In this document: positions 1 to 8,013 of the stretch, in pieces
How the letters are laid out: every line of letters begins with the position of its first letter
How positions within the stretch are numbered: position 1 is the first letter of the stretch
DNA from: Pseudomonas sp. SST3
Lineage (GTDB): Bacteria; Pseudomonadota; Gammaproteobacteria; Pseudomonadales; Pseudomonadaceae
Direction: 5' to 3'
DNA length: 64,000 nucleotides
Assembly: GCF_003325755.1 (NCBI RefSeq)
Contig: NZ_QORI02000011.1
Coordinates: 124,033 to 188,032, forward strand
Notes under the pieces: model-generated
Database searches by the model: none
Told to the model about the DNA's origin: nothing
The model's input: the letters and a program-made list of their open reading frames with translations, nothing else
Program-made: the position numbers and the translations under genes

Positions 1-182
1 TCAATGAGCTGTCTGAGCTGCGCGAAGCCAAGGGTATAAGTCGGGAAGCCTTGGCGCGTTCTGTAGGCATCAGTCCTTCCTATCTGGCCCTTATCGAAAA
101 CGGTGAGCGCGATCCCGGTGAGGCCATACGCCGCTCGCTGGCGCGCGCGATGGAGATTGAAGGATGGGAACAGGAAGCTTGA
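1..182 (+). CDS. XRE-family helix-turn-helix protein, C-terminal part (cut by window edge)
   Basis: The reading frame starting at base 3 is open from the window edge to a TGA at 180-182. The translation runs LREAKGISREALARSV then GISPSYLALIENGERDP, which is a Cro/C1-type helix-turn-helix with the usual SxxxLARxxGxSxSYLxxIExGxRxP pattern. A short tail (RRSLARAMEIEGWEQEA) follows. The start lies outside the window. The next gene begins inside this one (ATG at 164, 19-bp overlap), which suggests translational coupling. It is probably a small DNA-binding regulator; its targets are unknown. Confidence 0.75.
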   Translation, partial: NELSELREAKGISREALARSVGISPSYLALIENGERDPGEAIRRSLARAMEIEGWEQEA

Positions 183-559
183 ACGACGCCGCGCCGTTAA
201 TTCGCATTAGTCGGCCGCACTGGCAGGCGTTACTGGCCGAGCTGACCGAAGCCCGGCGTCAACGGCATCTGGTGACTTATCGTGCCCTGGTGGAGCGGCT
301 CGAGCTTCCACCGCCCGCGATGCAGACGCTGACGGCTGCGCTAGAGCATCTGGCGGCGCTGGACGCGCGGGCTGAGCGGCCGTTGCGTAGTGCTCTGGTT
401 ATCAGCCAGGGAGCCAGCCGGTTGCCCAGGACGGGGTTTTTTGAATGTGCTACCCGTCTTGGGCGCTTTTCTGGCCCAGCGGACGGGGCAGCCGCCGCTT
501 CCTGGCATGCAGGCGAAGTTGCCCGCGTATTCGAATTCGATTATCCGGAGGTGCCCTGA
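164..559 (+). CDS. Conserved hypothetical protein, 131 aa
   Basis: The ORF starts at an ATG overlapping the end of the upstream HTH gene and ends in a TGA that shares a base with the ATG of the next gene (TGATG). It is therefore the middle member of a tightly coupled trio. The N-terminal half is a predicted helical region (HWQALLAELTEARRQRHLVTY), and the C-terminal half has a conserved-looking SALVISQGASRLPRTGFF segment. No signal peptide or membrane segment is seen. I recall similar hypothetical proteins in Pseudomonas but cannot assign a function. Coding potential is supported by the overlapping gene arrangement. Confidence 0.7.
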   Translation: MGTGSLNDAAPLIRISRPHWQALLAELTEARRQRHLVTYRALVERLELPPPAMQTLTAALEHLAALDARAERPLRSALVISQGASRLPRTGFFECATRLGRFSGPADGAAAASWHAGEVARVFEFDYPEVP

Positions 560-1026
560 TGCTGCAGGCAATTCGGGCGAAAGCCGGCTATTGGACTGCT
601 CGAAAACTGTTGGGCATGCGTTGGGCTGTGCGGAGGCCGAAGTTATGGCGCTGGATGGAGGGCCAGTTTTCTCGCATGGCCGCTATTGGTGATCGGAAGG
701 CGCAAAGCTTTTACGGTCACATCCTGCTTTTTCGAGGTCAGGGATACGGTGCAAAGCAGGAGGGTATCCGCTTGCTGTGTTTGGCTGCCGAGGGTGGCGA
801 TGCCAAGGCTGCCTATCAGATGGGTGTCATCAGTCTTGGCGAAGATGCCAATCATGGCCCGGACGGCGCTCAGGCGGCACGGTGGTGGAAGATGGCTGCC
901 GACGCAGGCCATCCGCTGGCGGCGACTCGTCTGGCTCAGCTCTATACAGCGGGGGGGTATGGGTTGCCTCCTGATCGGCAGCAGGCTGAGCGCTACAAGG
1001 CTGACGCCGCCAGGCTCGGACTCTGA
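559..1026 (+). CDS. Sel1-repeat (TPR-like) protein
   Basis: The ATG at 559 overlaps the TGA of the preceding gene, so I prefer it to the longer frame that opens at 445. The 155-aa product begins with a basic, aromatic N-terminal region (residues about 1-40). It then has two or three Sel1-like repeats, visible as GDAKAAYQMGVISLG and ARWWKMAADAGHPLAATRLAQLY, ending in an AERYKADAARLGL helix. Sel1 repeats are alpha-helical protein-binding solenoids; the partner is unknown. Its 3' end overlaps the convergent GGDEF fragment on the minus strand (993-1026). Confidence 0.8.
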   Translation: MLQAIRAKAGYWTARKLLGMRWAVRRPKLWRWMEGQFSRMAAIGDRKAQSFYGHILLFRGQGYGAKQEGIRLLCLAAEGGDAKAAYQMGVISLGEDANHGPDGAQAARWWKMAADAGHPLAATRLAQLYTAGGYGLPPDRQQAERYKADAARLGL

Positions 1027-1460
1027 TCTACGGCCAGTCGCTGTTCAACGTCAATTGTGTACAGGCTGAATCCCGCGTCTTGCTTGGCCTGGCGCTTGGC
1101 TTCGGAGGCCAGGCTGGCAAGGCGGGCCGCGCCGAGTTCGGCGGGCGGATCAGGCTTCAGGTGAACCGCACCGACGGAGAGCGAAAGCAGGGGATAGCGT
1201 TGCTGGCCGCCTTGCCGACCCTCGGCAATAAAACACCCCTCAATAAGATGCTCGGCACGGTAGAACGACCGACAACGTCGTTCGAATGTCTCGAATAGTT
1301 GCTTAACCCTCGCTGCCCAGTCGTTTGAGCTGATCACTAGCATGAAGTCGTCTCCGCCGATATGGCCGACGAAGTCACAACTCGAGTCGATTTGCTCACC
1401 GAGACAGTGAGCGAGACACAGCAGGATTTCGTCACCCTTGGCGTAACCGTAAAGGTCGTT
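993..1460 (-). pseudogene. 3' fragment of the EAL-CBS-GGDEF gene (C-terminal GGDEF half)
   Basis: Read on the minus strand, this piece begins exactly at LYGYAKGDE, the region that normally follows DIDHFKPFND in GGDEF domains. It continues through HIGGDDFML (the A-site, here GGDDF) to a stop at 993, about 153 residues. The matching 5' part of the same gene ends at DIDHFKPFND at 6580 on the same strand. The two pieces join without loss of a codon, giving an original protein of about 598 aa. The 5.1-kb element between them separates this piece from its start and promoter. The same frame runs about 20 codons further into the element but has no credible ribosome site, so it is probably not translated. 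Confidence 0.88.
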
Positions 1461-1471
1461 CAACGGCTCAA
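1455..1471. repeat. Left attachment-like direct repeat of the element (attL candidate)
   Basis: GTCGTTCAACGGCTCAA here matches GTCGTTGAAGGGCTTGA at 6580-6596 at 13 of 17 positions. The first six bases, GTCGTT, are identical. They correspond to the Asn-Asp codons of the FND motif in the split GGDEF gene. The crossover therefore probably took place within GTCGTT, with host sequence to its left here and to its right at the other end. Confidence 0.7.
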
Positions 1472-1654
1472 TTCGTGAAATTTCATGCCCTGCTGCACAG
1501 GCATACCGCAACAAGACCGTTGAAGTATCGTGTTATACGAAACTACTATGAGTATCAAAAGCTGATCTAAATCTAGGTTAGTGTTTTGGCCCAAGCGTGG
1601 CTGTCTGATCAATTAATATTGAGTGCTTTTGGTTAAAGCTATTAGGAGTGGTGA

Positions 1655-3271
1655 GTGGCCAAAAAAGACGCTAAGAAAAGGGATGACTTTAGCCCAGCGA
1701 CAATTAGAAAAATTAAAGAAATGGCTGGGGATGTGTGTTCTATGCCCACCTGCAGAGTGATAACGGGTGGTGCAAAGAAGCTACGCGACAATTCATTCAG
1801 CATTGGTGTTGCTGCTCATATATGTGCAGCCTCTCCCGGTGGCCCTCGTTATGATTCTAATATGAGTAAAGAGGAACGGAGAAGTTATGGGAATGGCTTA
1901 TGGTTGTGTCAAACACATTCTAGGTTGATTGATGTTGATCCAGCTAGATTTCCTACCAGCATGTTGAAAGCTTGGAAGGAAGAAGCTGAAGCATGGTCGA
2001 TGAGTAATGTGGGGAAGAAATTAATAAGTCAGTTTGAGCACGACAAGGCCATTAGAGTCGCAGTTGGGCGTTCCATTGCTGAATTCGTAGGTGGCGGAGA
2101 CTCTATAAAAGCACCAATTCAAGATATTGTTCTTGGTTATGAAGAGGGGCTTAATGAACTGGACTCAAGATTTCTTGTTAAGGTTGCAAGGCGAAGTGAC
2201 GGAGTTCTAGAACATCAGATATTTTCAAGGCCCGGTGAACAGGGGCGATTCAAATTAGAATTTAAAAAGGAATCGATTAAAAGCGATATAGCGGGGTCGA
2301 TTCGACGTATGATTGAGTCTGGGGAAAGGGTTAGCTTTGATCGGGGTGATTTTGAATTTTCTGGGTCAAGGTTGCTTGAGGAGATTTCTGCCGGGAAAAG
2401 CGGTCGCTTGCATATGGGGGGGGAGGGTAAGGAAGTTGAGTTTGTTGTTTATTTGATGTTGAGGGATGGTGACGAAGAAGAGTTTGCTAATTTTAAATCT
2501 ACTATGGTGTCAGGTACGAAGTATGGGAAGGTCACTGGGCAAGCTTTTTCCGGTTTGCTGTCAGTAAATTTCAACTTTTCACTGCTTGGAGAATTGCCAA
2601 GTTTAAACATCACTTTCAACTCCAGTGCGTGGGTTGGTCAGGATGTTAGCCGGCTGGGGTATTTTTCCAATATTAAGAGAATTGCAAAATATCTGCGTGG
2701 GAGTGATGTTGTTGGTTTTGCTTTTGAGGTGGTTAGAGATAGGCAGGCATATAGGATTGGGAAAGGAGATCTAGAAGGTGTAACGCCATTTGTTGAAGCG
2801 ATGATTTGGCATGTTGATGTGCTGCTCGCTGTGCGGAAAATTTCGAATTTTATTTTTCAGCCAATTATTGTCAAGAATTTCAATATGTCTACTGAGGATG
2901 AAGAATCGTTGATGAGATATGCCTCACTGTTGGAGGGGGATATAGTCGAGTCCGTTCGCTCGGGGCATGAATTTTGTCAGGGGGCTTTCTCTTCTGATGG
3001 GCTTAAAAATTTTGATGAGGTGCAGCATAAAGATGGTGAATTTGAGGTGCGTTTCGTTGAGGACGAAGGGGGGTTCTTCAATGTTCTTGGTAATGAGATA
3101 AAACCACCACCCGTTGATGTGAATATCGAAAAGTGTGTAGTAAATAGATTTAGTTATATTGAGCGTGATAATTTTAAAGGAAATGGGTTTGTTGTTTATG
3201 CCGTTGACGATACGAAGTGTGTTGTTTCGCTTCAAAAGGATCGGCAATGGGTGTTGGACTCGGTAGATTGA
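1655..3271 (+). CDS. HNH-endonuclease-domain protein with large uncharacterised C-terminal region
   Basis: The GTG start at 1655 is preceded by AGGAG at about 1643-1647, a well-placed ribosome site. The 538-aa product has an N-terminal HNH/zinc-type module. C28 and C33 form the first pair, A54-H55-I56 carries the HNH-type histidine, and N80-GLWLC-QTH (C85, H88) followed by RLID completes the fold at residues about 20-100. The remaining 430 residues are beta-rich and acidic with no motif I recognise. There are no membrane segments. It converges on the HerA gene across a shared terminator. A nuclease effector with an unknown sensor or regulatory part is a reasonable guess. Codon use and base composition match the element, not the chromosome. 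Whether it acts with DUF4297-HerA or alone cannot be told from sequence. Confidence 0.8.
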   Translation: MAKKDAKKRDDFSPATIRKIKEMAGDVCSMPTCRVITGGAKKLRDNSFSIGVAAHICAASPGGPRYDSNMSKEERRSYGNGLWLCQTHSRLIDVDPARFPTSMLKAWKEEAEAWSMSNVGKKLISQFEHDKAIRVAVGRSIAEFVGGGDSIKAPIQDIVLGYEEGLNELDSRFLVKVARRSDGVLEHQIFSRPGEQGRFKLEFKKESIKSDIAGSIRRMIESGERVSFDRGDFEFSGSRLLEEISAGKSGRLHMGGEGKEVEFVVYLMLRDGDEEEFANFKSTMVSGTKYGKVTGQAFSGLLSVNFNFSLLGELPSLNITFNSSAWVGQDVSRLGYFSNIKRIAKYLRGSDVVGFAFEVVRDRQAYRIGKGDLEGVTPFVEAMIWHVDVLLAVRKISNFIFQPIIVKNFNMSTEDEESLMRYASLLEGDIVESVRSGHEFCQGAFSSDGLKNFDEVQHKDGEFEVRFVEDEGGFFNVLGNEIKPPPVDVNIEKCVVNRFSYIERDNFKGNGFVVYAVDDTKCVVSLQKDRQWVLDSVD

Positions 3272-3281
3272 TATTTTGAAA

Positions 3282-3316
3282 AGCCGACCATTTTCGTGAT
3301 CGGCTGATGTGTTTTT
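3282..3316. terminator. Terminator between convergent HNH and HerA genes
   Basis: AGCCGACCA (3282-3290) can pair with TGATCGGCT (3297-3305) with one mismatch. A GTTTTT run follows at about 3310-3316, in the plus direction. It lies in the 59-bp gap between the two convergent stops. Confidence 0.6.
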
Positions 3317-3330
3317 CTTAAATTTTAGAT

Positions 3331-5106
3331 TTACTCTTTTCTCCAGCGTTTAATTACGTCATCGAATTTAATATCCTTCCAGTTCTCTTTCCACTCCTTG
3401 TGAACCTTTACGCTTGATGAGTGTGGCTCTGGCGAAGGTAATGGCATTTTAATGACTGCTGGAAGTAATATTGCGTCGCCTACGGCAATGCATTCGCCGG
3501 GGGAAAGATTTGGCAGGATGTCTGTAATAGAATTGGTGTTGTCTGGGAAAAGTCGTTTGACGTAATTTTGGTCGGCATCATTGGTTAGTCTGAGTGACAG
3601 AAAATTGTTGCACTGGGCAAAAATAGTTTCCGATACTTCGGATGGTCTTTGGCTGACAATCATTAAGCTAAGGCCGTATTTTCTGCCTTCTTTCGCAATT
3701 CGTTCGATAGATTTTCGAGATGACCTGTAAGCGACATCATTGCTTCTTGGTATATAATTGTGTGCTTCTTCACAAACAATCATCACGGGAATGTCGTTAA
3801 GAGACTGCTTTGCATGTTGTAGTTTTGAATAATGAAAGCAGAAGTCAAAGATTAGTCTTGATACGAGGCTGACGGTGATGCTAAGAACCTCAAAGGGTAT
3901 TCCGCTAAGGTCTATGATGGTGACGTTAGATTTATTTAGGTAACCAATAAATTGCTTCATTAAATTTGTGAAGTCATCGGTTTTGTACGGAGTGCCGTCG
4001 CTCTTTTCTGCATCAAGAAGGAACTTCAGCCTTTTATCAGAGAGCTTTGTCTCTAGCCTAGAGACAAATCTATTGAACTCTCCATTGAATGGGCCATTGC
4101 CTGCTTTTGTTGCCGCCGCTGTAGATGGTGCAACGAAAGTTAATTTCTTATCAAAATAAAAATCGGATCGGTTGGTTATAAGTTGTCCATCGGCAAGCTT
4201 CGGGCGGTCTTCTCCGTCGAGTCGACCAATGACTTCTCGATTTAGATTTTCAATATATTGATAGACTTCCTTGATGCTGAAATATGCAGGTGTGTCGTAT
4301 GTTATTCCTAGTAGAGAAGGATTGTGCTTCTCTTTGTTTAGAGTTACGGCGTTTTTGAATTGACTCACTTGGTTGTGTGAGTTTGACTCGTTACTCTCTA
4401 TAAACATGCTCTCCAGTTCTTCTGAGTTCATTAGCCAGTAGGGGAGCTGTAATGAGTCAATGTCTAATCGGTTTAGTGAGAATTTCTCGTCTTCATGTAA
4501 GTTACATGCTGCTGTGTATTCGTCGTGAATATCGAAAATTACAATGTGAGAGTTATTTTGAGCTGTGATGCTCTTGTTCTGTGATTCTGAAATTCCGACT
4601 GCATCTTGTAAGATTTTAGCAACAGTGCAGGATTTTCCGGAGCCAGTTGATCCAACAATTGCTATATGTTTTCCGAAGAATCGATTTCCATTAATTTTTA
4701 GCGAAATGTCTTTATTTAGGGATAAGTTTCCCAGTGGGAAATCATGCTCGTTATCTTCAGCGAAAAGCTTTTCTATAGTGTCGTGGTCTGCTATATATGC
4801 AGGCTCTGTGGGTACGGGTAATAAAAGACTACCTCTGTCAAACTTCCCGTCGAAACTCATTGTTCCTATTGCTTGGCACTCTACCTGAAATTGCCAGAAG
4901 AGAGTGCCATCACTTTGGTAGGCGTCAATACCTTTTATGTTTCTTATCGTGGCAATGGTGAAGTCGCTGTTGCCTTGGGATATTTTTAGAAGTCTCCCTA
5001 TTTGTAGATCTTTCTTGTTTTCCTCGAATGTCTCTAATCCATCGATTGCGATAGATATTGAGCTGGGTGAGCAAGAGATTACTTGTCCTATTTTATTCAA
5101 AGACAT
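3331..5106 (-). CDS. HerA-family (DUF87) hexameric ATPase of a DUF4297-HerA defence pair
   Basis: The 591-aa product has an N-terminal HAS-barrel-like region (residues about 5-100), Walker A GSTGSGKS at 152-159 and Walker B VMIVCEE at 441-447. ERIAKEGRKYG (about 468-478) and SQRPSE (485-490) are the conserved HerA/FtsK-type elements that follow. HerA proteins are ring-shaped DNA translocases. In bacterial defence islands they assemble with nuclease partners such as DUF4297, Sir2 or NurA. The ATG at 5104-5106 lies inside the end of the DUF4297 gene (stop at 5093), a 14-bp overlap that implies coupled expression. The ATPase itself appears intact. Confidence 0.9.
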   Translation of the reverse strand: MSLNKIGQVISCSPSSISIAIDGLETFEENKKDLQIGRLLKISQGNSDFTIATIRNIKGIDAYQSDGTLFWQFQVECQAIGTMSFDGKFDRGSLLLPVPTEPAYIADHDTIEKLFAEDNEHDFPLGNLSLNKDISLKINGNRFFGKHIAIVGSTGSGKSCTVAKILQDAVGISESQNKSITAQNNSHIVIFDIHDEYTAACNLHEDEKFSLNRLDIDSLQLPYWLMNSEELESMFIESNESNSHNQVSQFKNAVTLNKEKHNPSLLGITYDTPAYFSIKEVYQYIENLNREVIGRLDGEDRPKLADGQLITNRSDFYFDKKLTFVAPSTAAATKAGNGPFNGEFNRFVSRLETKLSDKRLKFLLDAEKSDGTPYKTDDFTNLMKQFIGYLNKSNVTIIDLSGIPFEVLSITVSLVSRLIFDFCFHYSKLQHAKQSLNDIPVMIVCEEAHNYIPRSNDVAYRSSRKSIERIAKEGRKYGLSLMIVSQRPSEVSETIFAQCNNFLSLRLTNDADQNYVKRLFPDNTNSITDILPNLSPGECIAVGDAILLPAVIKMPLPSPEPHSSSVKVHKEWKENWKDIKFDDVIKRWRKE

Positions 5107-6303
5107 GGCTTATCCCCATCATGTACTTGATTTCTTGTAAGGATCGGGTGGAAAGAACCTCGACGTTTACGTCTCTTGTGTCCAGTTCTTTGGGAGTCGA
5201 GCTGGCTATAACAAAAATGTCGTCTGCTTTCCTATTGTTTAAAATTTGAGTCGCGTTATCCCAGCATATGATTCTAAGATCGAACTCCCTTTGCATTTCT
5301 GCTCCCTTGGGTTTTTTTATAATAGGATCTTTGAAAAAACGACTCTCATCAAATTTAATCCCTGCAATTATTCCGTCGTGGCATGTGATGCCTTTCATTT
5401 CAAGCCGGAGCTGAATTTCTTTGGTTTCATCAGGTGTTGATAGTAAGCAAAGGATGGGGGTTTGGTTGTGTGCAGGCTTGAAATGGTATTTTTCTTGGTA
5501 GTCTTGGATAAATAAGATGAAATCATCTTCGAAATTATCTATCTCGTCGGGTGCGACTATTAGATAGCGAAGTCGAGAATTTTTATCCAGATTTTGTTTT
5601 AATTGTTTTCTTCTTTCTCTTAGTAATTGGCTCTTCGATTTTAGTGCGAGCGTCCATTTAGAAATTGCTGTTTTCTTTATGTCATTCAGAAGTTTTACTG
5701 TTTTGTGTCTTGTTGTTTGGCGTTCTTCGGAGGCATGCTTAATGCTTAATTCAGCTATGTGCTGAATTGCGTTGGGGTAGGCGAGTATTTCTATGTCGTC
5801 GGCAGGGATGCCTAGCTGTTCTAAAAGTAGGTGGATTTCTTTTGTTAGATCTTCTAGTGAAGAGCCTATCTCAATAGAGATATTGTTTTAGAAAGCTGTC
5901 TAGATCTACTTTTCCATTAAGTTCCTCAACATATTTTTCGAATAATTTGTTTTTGGTTTTTTAATGTTGTTTCTAAATCGGTTTTTGTAATGTCTATTTG
6001 AATGTTTGGGTCTAATGGGAAATGACAGAAAAGCTTGTATTTTATTTGTTTGTCATTGTTCAAATGAAAGTGTTGCATCATTTGAAGGAGAGGTTTGTAT
6101 ATGGTGCTTAGGGAGAACTTATCTTGTGTTTCGTGATATTTACATTGAATCGCCTCTATGCTTGAGGTCGTATGTACTTCAATGTCTTCAACTATGCCTT
6201 CTATTTTTATTATCGCATCGTCAGGAGATTTGAGTATTTCAAGAAGGGTTTTGTTGAACTGGTATAGGAAGCCCTGGATCGTATAGTCGGCAGTCCTCGA
6301 CAT
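5093..6303 (-). pseudogene. DUF4297/Cap4-type nuclease gene, interrupted by two frameshifts
   Basis: From the ATG at 6303 the product reads a typical DUF4297 start: GFLYQFNKTLLEIL (residues 11-24), IKIEGIVEDIEV and AIQCKYHE. D40 and Q53-C-K55 fit a PD-(D/E)xK nuclease core. This frame stops at 5926. Sense then continues one frame over (NKLFEKYVEELNGKVDLDSF) to about 5890. It moves one further frame for NISIEIGSSLEDLTKEIH and stays open to the stop at 5093. Both shifts are +1 and both sit at runs of A: an AAAAAA/AAAAA stretch at about 5945-5965, and CTAAAACAA at about 5884-5897. Removing one base at each gives 402 codons. This could be a real pseudogene or homopolymer sequencing error. The partner HerA overlaps its end. 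Confidence 0.82.
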
Positions 6304-6585
6304 TTAGCTAGCTCTCCGTTGCCATTCATATGATCAGCTAGACATTATCGGATTCAGCTTGTGATGTCGATTGGCTATTGGTCTGGCTTAGTTTGGTTAC
6401 GCCTGGTCTGGGGGGAGGGGATGACTAAGGTGACAGCGAAGAGTGAGGTCAACTCTGGCCCGTGCAGATCTAGCTGAATCTCCATGCGGAGCCAAAGCAG
6501 CTTTGCTCACCCCTCCGCAGCATTTGCATATCCTGACAGTAGAATTGAGCAATTTCAGGTCATAGTGAAGCCCAACCAAGTCGTT
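6304..6585. other. Right-end non-coding segment of the element
   Basis: These 282 bp lie between the DUF4297 start and the right repeat. They should contain the promoter for the DUF4297-HerA genes (AT-rich around 6305-6390). The 9-mer GAATTGAGC at 6542-6550 is an inverted copy of the one at the left end, next to AATTTCA. The 5' fragment of the split GGDEF gene reads into this segment for 60 codons of unrelated sequence before stopping at 6397. Confidence 0.5.
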
Positions 6586-7914
6586 GAAGGGCTTGAAGTG
6601 ATCGATGTCCACGTAGCAGATCACCGCCTCGCGGCCCTGTCGTAGTAGGCGCGTCAAGCATTGCTGAATCGGCACATTGCCCGGCAGCAAGGTCAACGGG
6701 TTCGCATGGCGGGCCTGTTGGACTTTCAGTTCGGTAATCAGTCTGAGTACGTCGATCACCCGTCCCAGCCCGTGATAACGGCCGTTGCAGGTGATGACAA
6801 AATCTTCGTCGATGCGCTGCCGGGCTCGACTGGTCAATAGTCGGCTGACTTGTTGCAGAGACTGGCCAAGCTCCACTGCGAGGTAGTCATTGCTCATCAG
6901 CCTGCTGATGGGTTTACGCGCCATTAGGTCGGTTGCAAAGGGCTTTAGCAGTGCGTCGGATAACAGGCTCCGATGAACAACACCGATGGGCACGTTCATG
7001 GCATCGAGCACGGCGATGGTGTTCAGATTGACCTGCAGGCGGAATAGCTCCAGTACATCCACTATCGGATGCGAGGTGGTCACCGCGGATTGCTTCATGA
7101 CCAGCACCGATAAGTCGGGATGGTTCTCGTCAGAGGTCTCGTCGCGATTGTCGGCGGCAGGTAGAAGGACCGCGGCATCCGTGGCTGGTAGCTCTTCTGG
7201 CCGGCCGAGCAGATAGCCCTGTACCAGGTCGACGCCCATGTCGGAGAGGACTCGGAATTCCTCGATCAGCTCGATGCCTTCTGCGACGACCTGCGCACGC
7301 GAAGCCCTGGCGATTTTCATGATCGATTCGACGAATTCACGTTTGACGGCGTCCCGGTGAATGCCGTCCACGAAGTAGCGATCGATCTTGACGTAGTCGG
7401 GGCGCAGCTCCGACCACATGCGCAGGCTGGAATAGCCGGCGCCGAGATCATCTAAGGCGATTGAAAACCCCATGTTGCGGTAGTGATGCAGAGCGGCATC
7501 GAGCAGTTCGAAGTCGTCGGTGGGGGTCTGCTCGGTAAGTTCGATCACGACTCGGTCCGCCGAAATGCGGTACTTTTGTAGCAACTCCAGCGTGCGACCC
7601 GGCTTGTGGGTTGCGTCCAACAAGGTTTCCGGCGATGCATTGAGAAACAGCTTGCCTTGCAGCTGCAGTTGGCTATAGCGGCGGCACGCATTTTCGCGGC
7701 AGATCATCTCCAGCTCATTGAGCCGACCCGCGTGCCGAGCCGCAGCGAGAAGGTTGATGGGGGAGTGCAGGGCCGTATTGGACGGCCCGCGTGTCAGTGC
7801 TTCGTAGCCCAGGATGCGTCGCTCGGAAAGCGAGACGATCGGCTGAAAAAGGCTGGTGATGTCGCCGTGAGCAAGGATGTTAGCTAGCGTGCTCAACTGC
7901 TCGGTGACGGTCAT
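6397..7914 (-). pseudogene. 5' part of split EAL-CBS-GGDEF protein; may still act as a c-di-GMP phosphodiesterase
   Basis: From the ATG at 7914 (chosen over the longer frame at 7977 because MTVTEQL leads straight into the EAL domain) there are 445 native residues, then 60 residues read from the inserted element. The EAL domain is complete: YEALTRG with E38, the DDLGAGYSS motif, KIDRYFVDG and the later VAEGIE. EAL domains hydrolyse c-di-GMP. A pair of CBS domains follows at about 265-390, and the start of a GGDEF domain (LTLLPGN ... DIDHFKPFND) ends at D445. The GGDEF active site is on the separated fragment at 993-1460. The truncated product could therefore be phosphodiesterase-only if stable. 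Its neighbour prc is upstream on the same strand, an arrangement I also recall in P. aeruginosa. Confidence 0.88.
6580..6596. repeat. Right attachment-like direct repeat of the element (attR candidate)
   Basis: GTCGTTGAAGGGCTTGA is the partner of the repeat at 1455-1471, offset by exactly 5,125 bp. On the minus strand it encodes the KPFND residues of the GGDEF domain, so this copy is the host version of the site. Confidence 0.7.
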
Positions 7915-7941
7915 GGTGGTCTCGTGGTGGCCGTTGAAATG

Positions 7942-7969
7942 CGAAGGGCCGCACAACGGCGGCCCTTCG
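7942..7969 (-). terminator. Hairpin after prc, possible terminator
   Basis: A perfect 11-bp stem, CGAAGGGCCGC / GCGGCCCTTCG, encloses a 6-nt loop in the 99-bp gap between the prc stop and the EAL gene start. The T-tract is weak (CATTTC), so termination is likely but not certain. Confidence 0.5.
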
Positions 7970-8013
7970 TATTTCACGACGGAATGATGTCATTTTGATG
8001 ACATTTAGGGCTA

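Larger units (their letters stand above)
1461..6585. mobile_element. 5.1-kb AT-rich defence element inserted in a GGDEF domain gene
   Basis: The segment between the two GTCGTT copies is visibly AT-rich against GC-rich flanks. It holds three cargo genes: an HNH protein on the plus strand, and HerA plus a DUF4297-type gene on the minus strand. It separates the two halves of one EAL-CBS-GGDEF gene with no codon lost. Subterminal inverted copies of a 9-mer lie at 1466-1474 (GCTCAATTC) and 6542-6550 (GAATTGAGC), with TGAAATT/AATTTCA motifs next to them, which could be recombinase-binding sites. No integrase, transposase or resolvase is encoded within it. It may be mobilised in trans or be a remnant. 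The exact ends are inferred from the repeat. Confidence 0.8.

Noticed and set aside
2924..3247. A 107-codon minus-strand frame opposite the HNH gene
   Set aside because: It lies wholly within the HNH coding region, and the HNH frame continues to a proper stop and terminator.
5926..6303. Treating the DUF4297 N-terminal frame as a complete 125-aa gene
   Set aside because: Family sequence continues in the next frames without a gap, so it is one disrupted gene rather than several small ones.
6586..7914. Intact bifunctional diguanylate cyclase/phosphodiesterase
   Set aside because: The GGDEF signature is missing from this frame and is found on the separated fragment at 993-1460.
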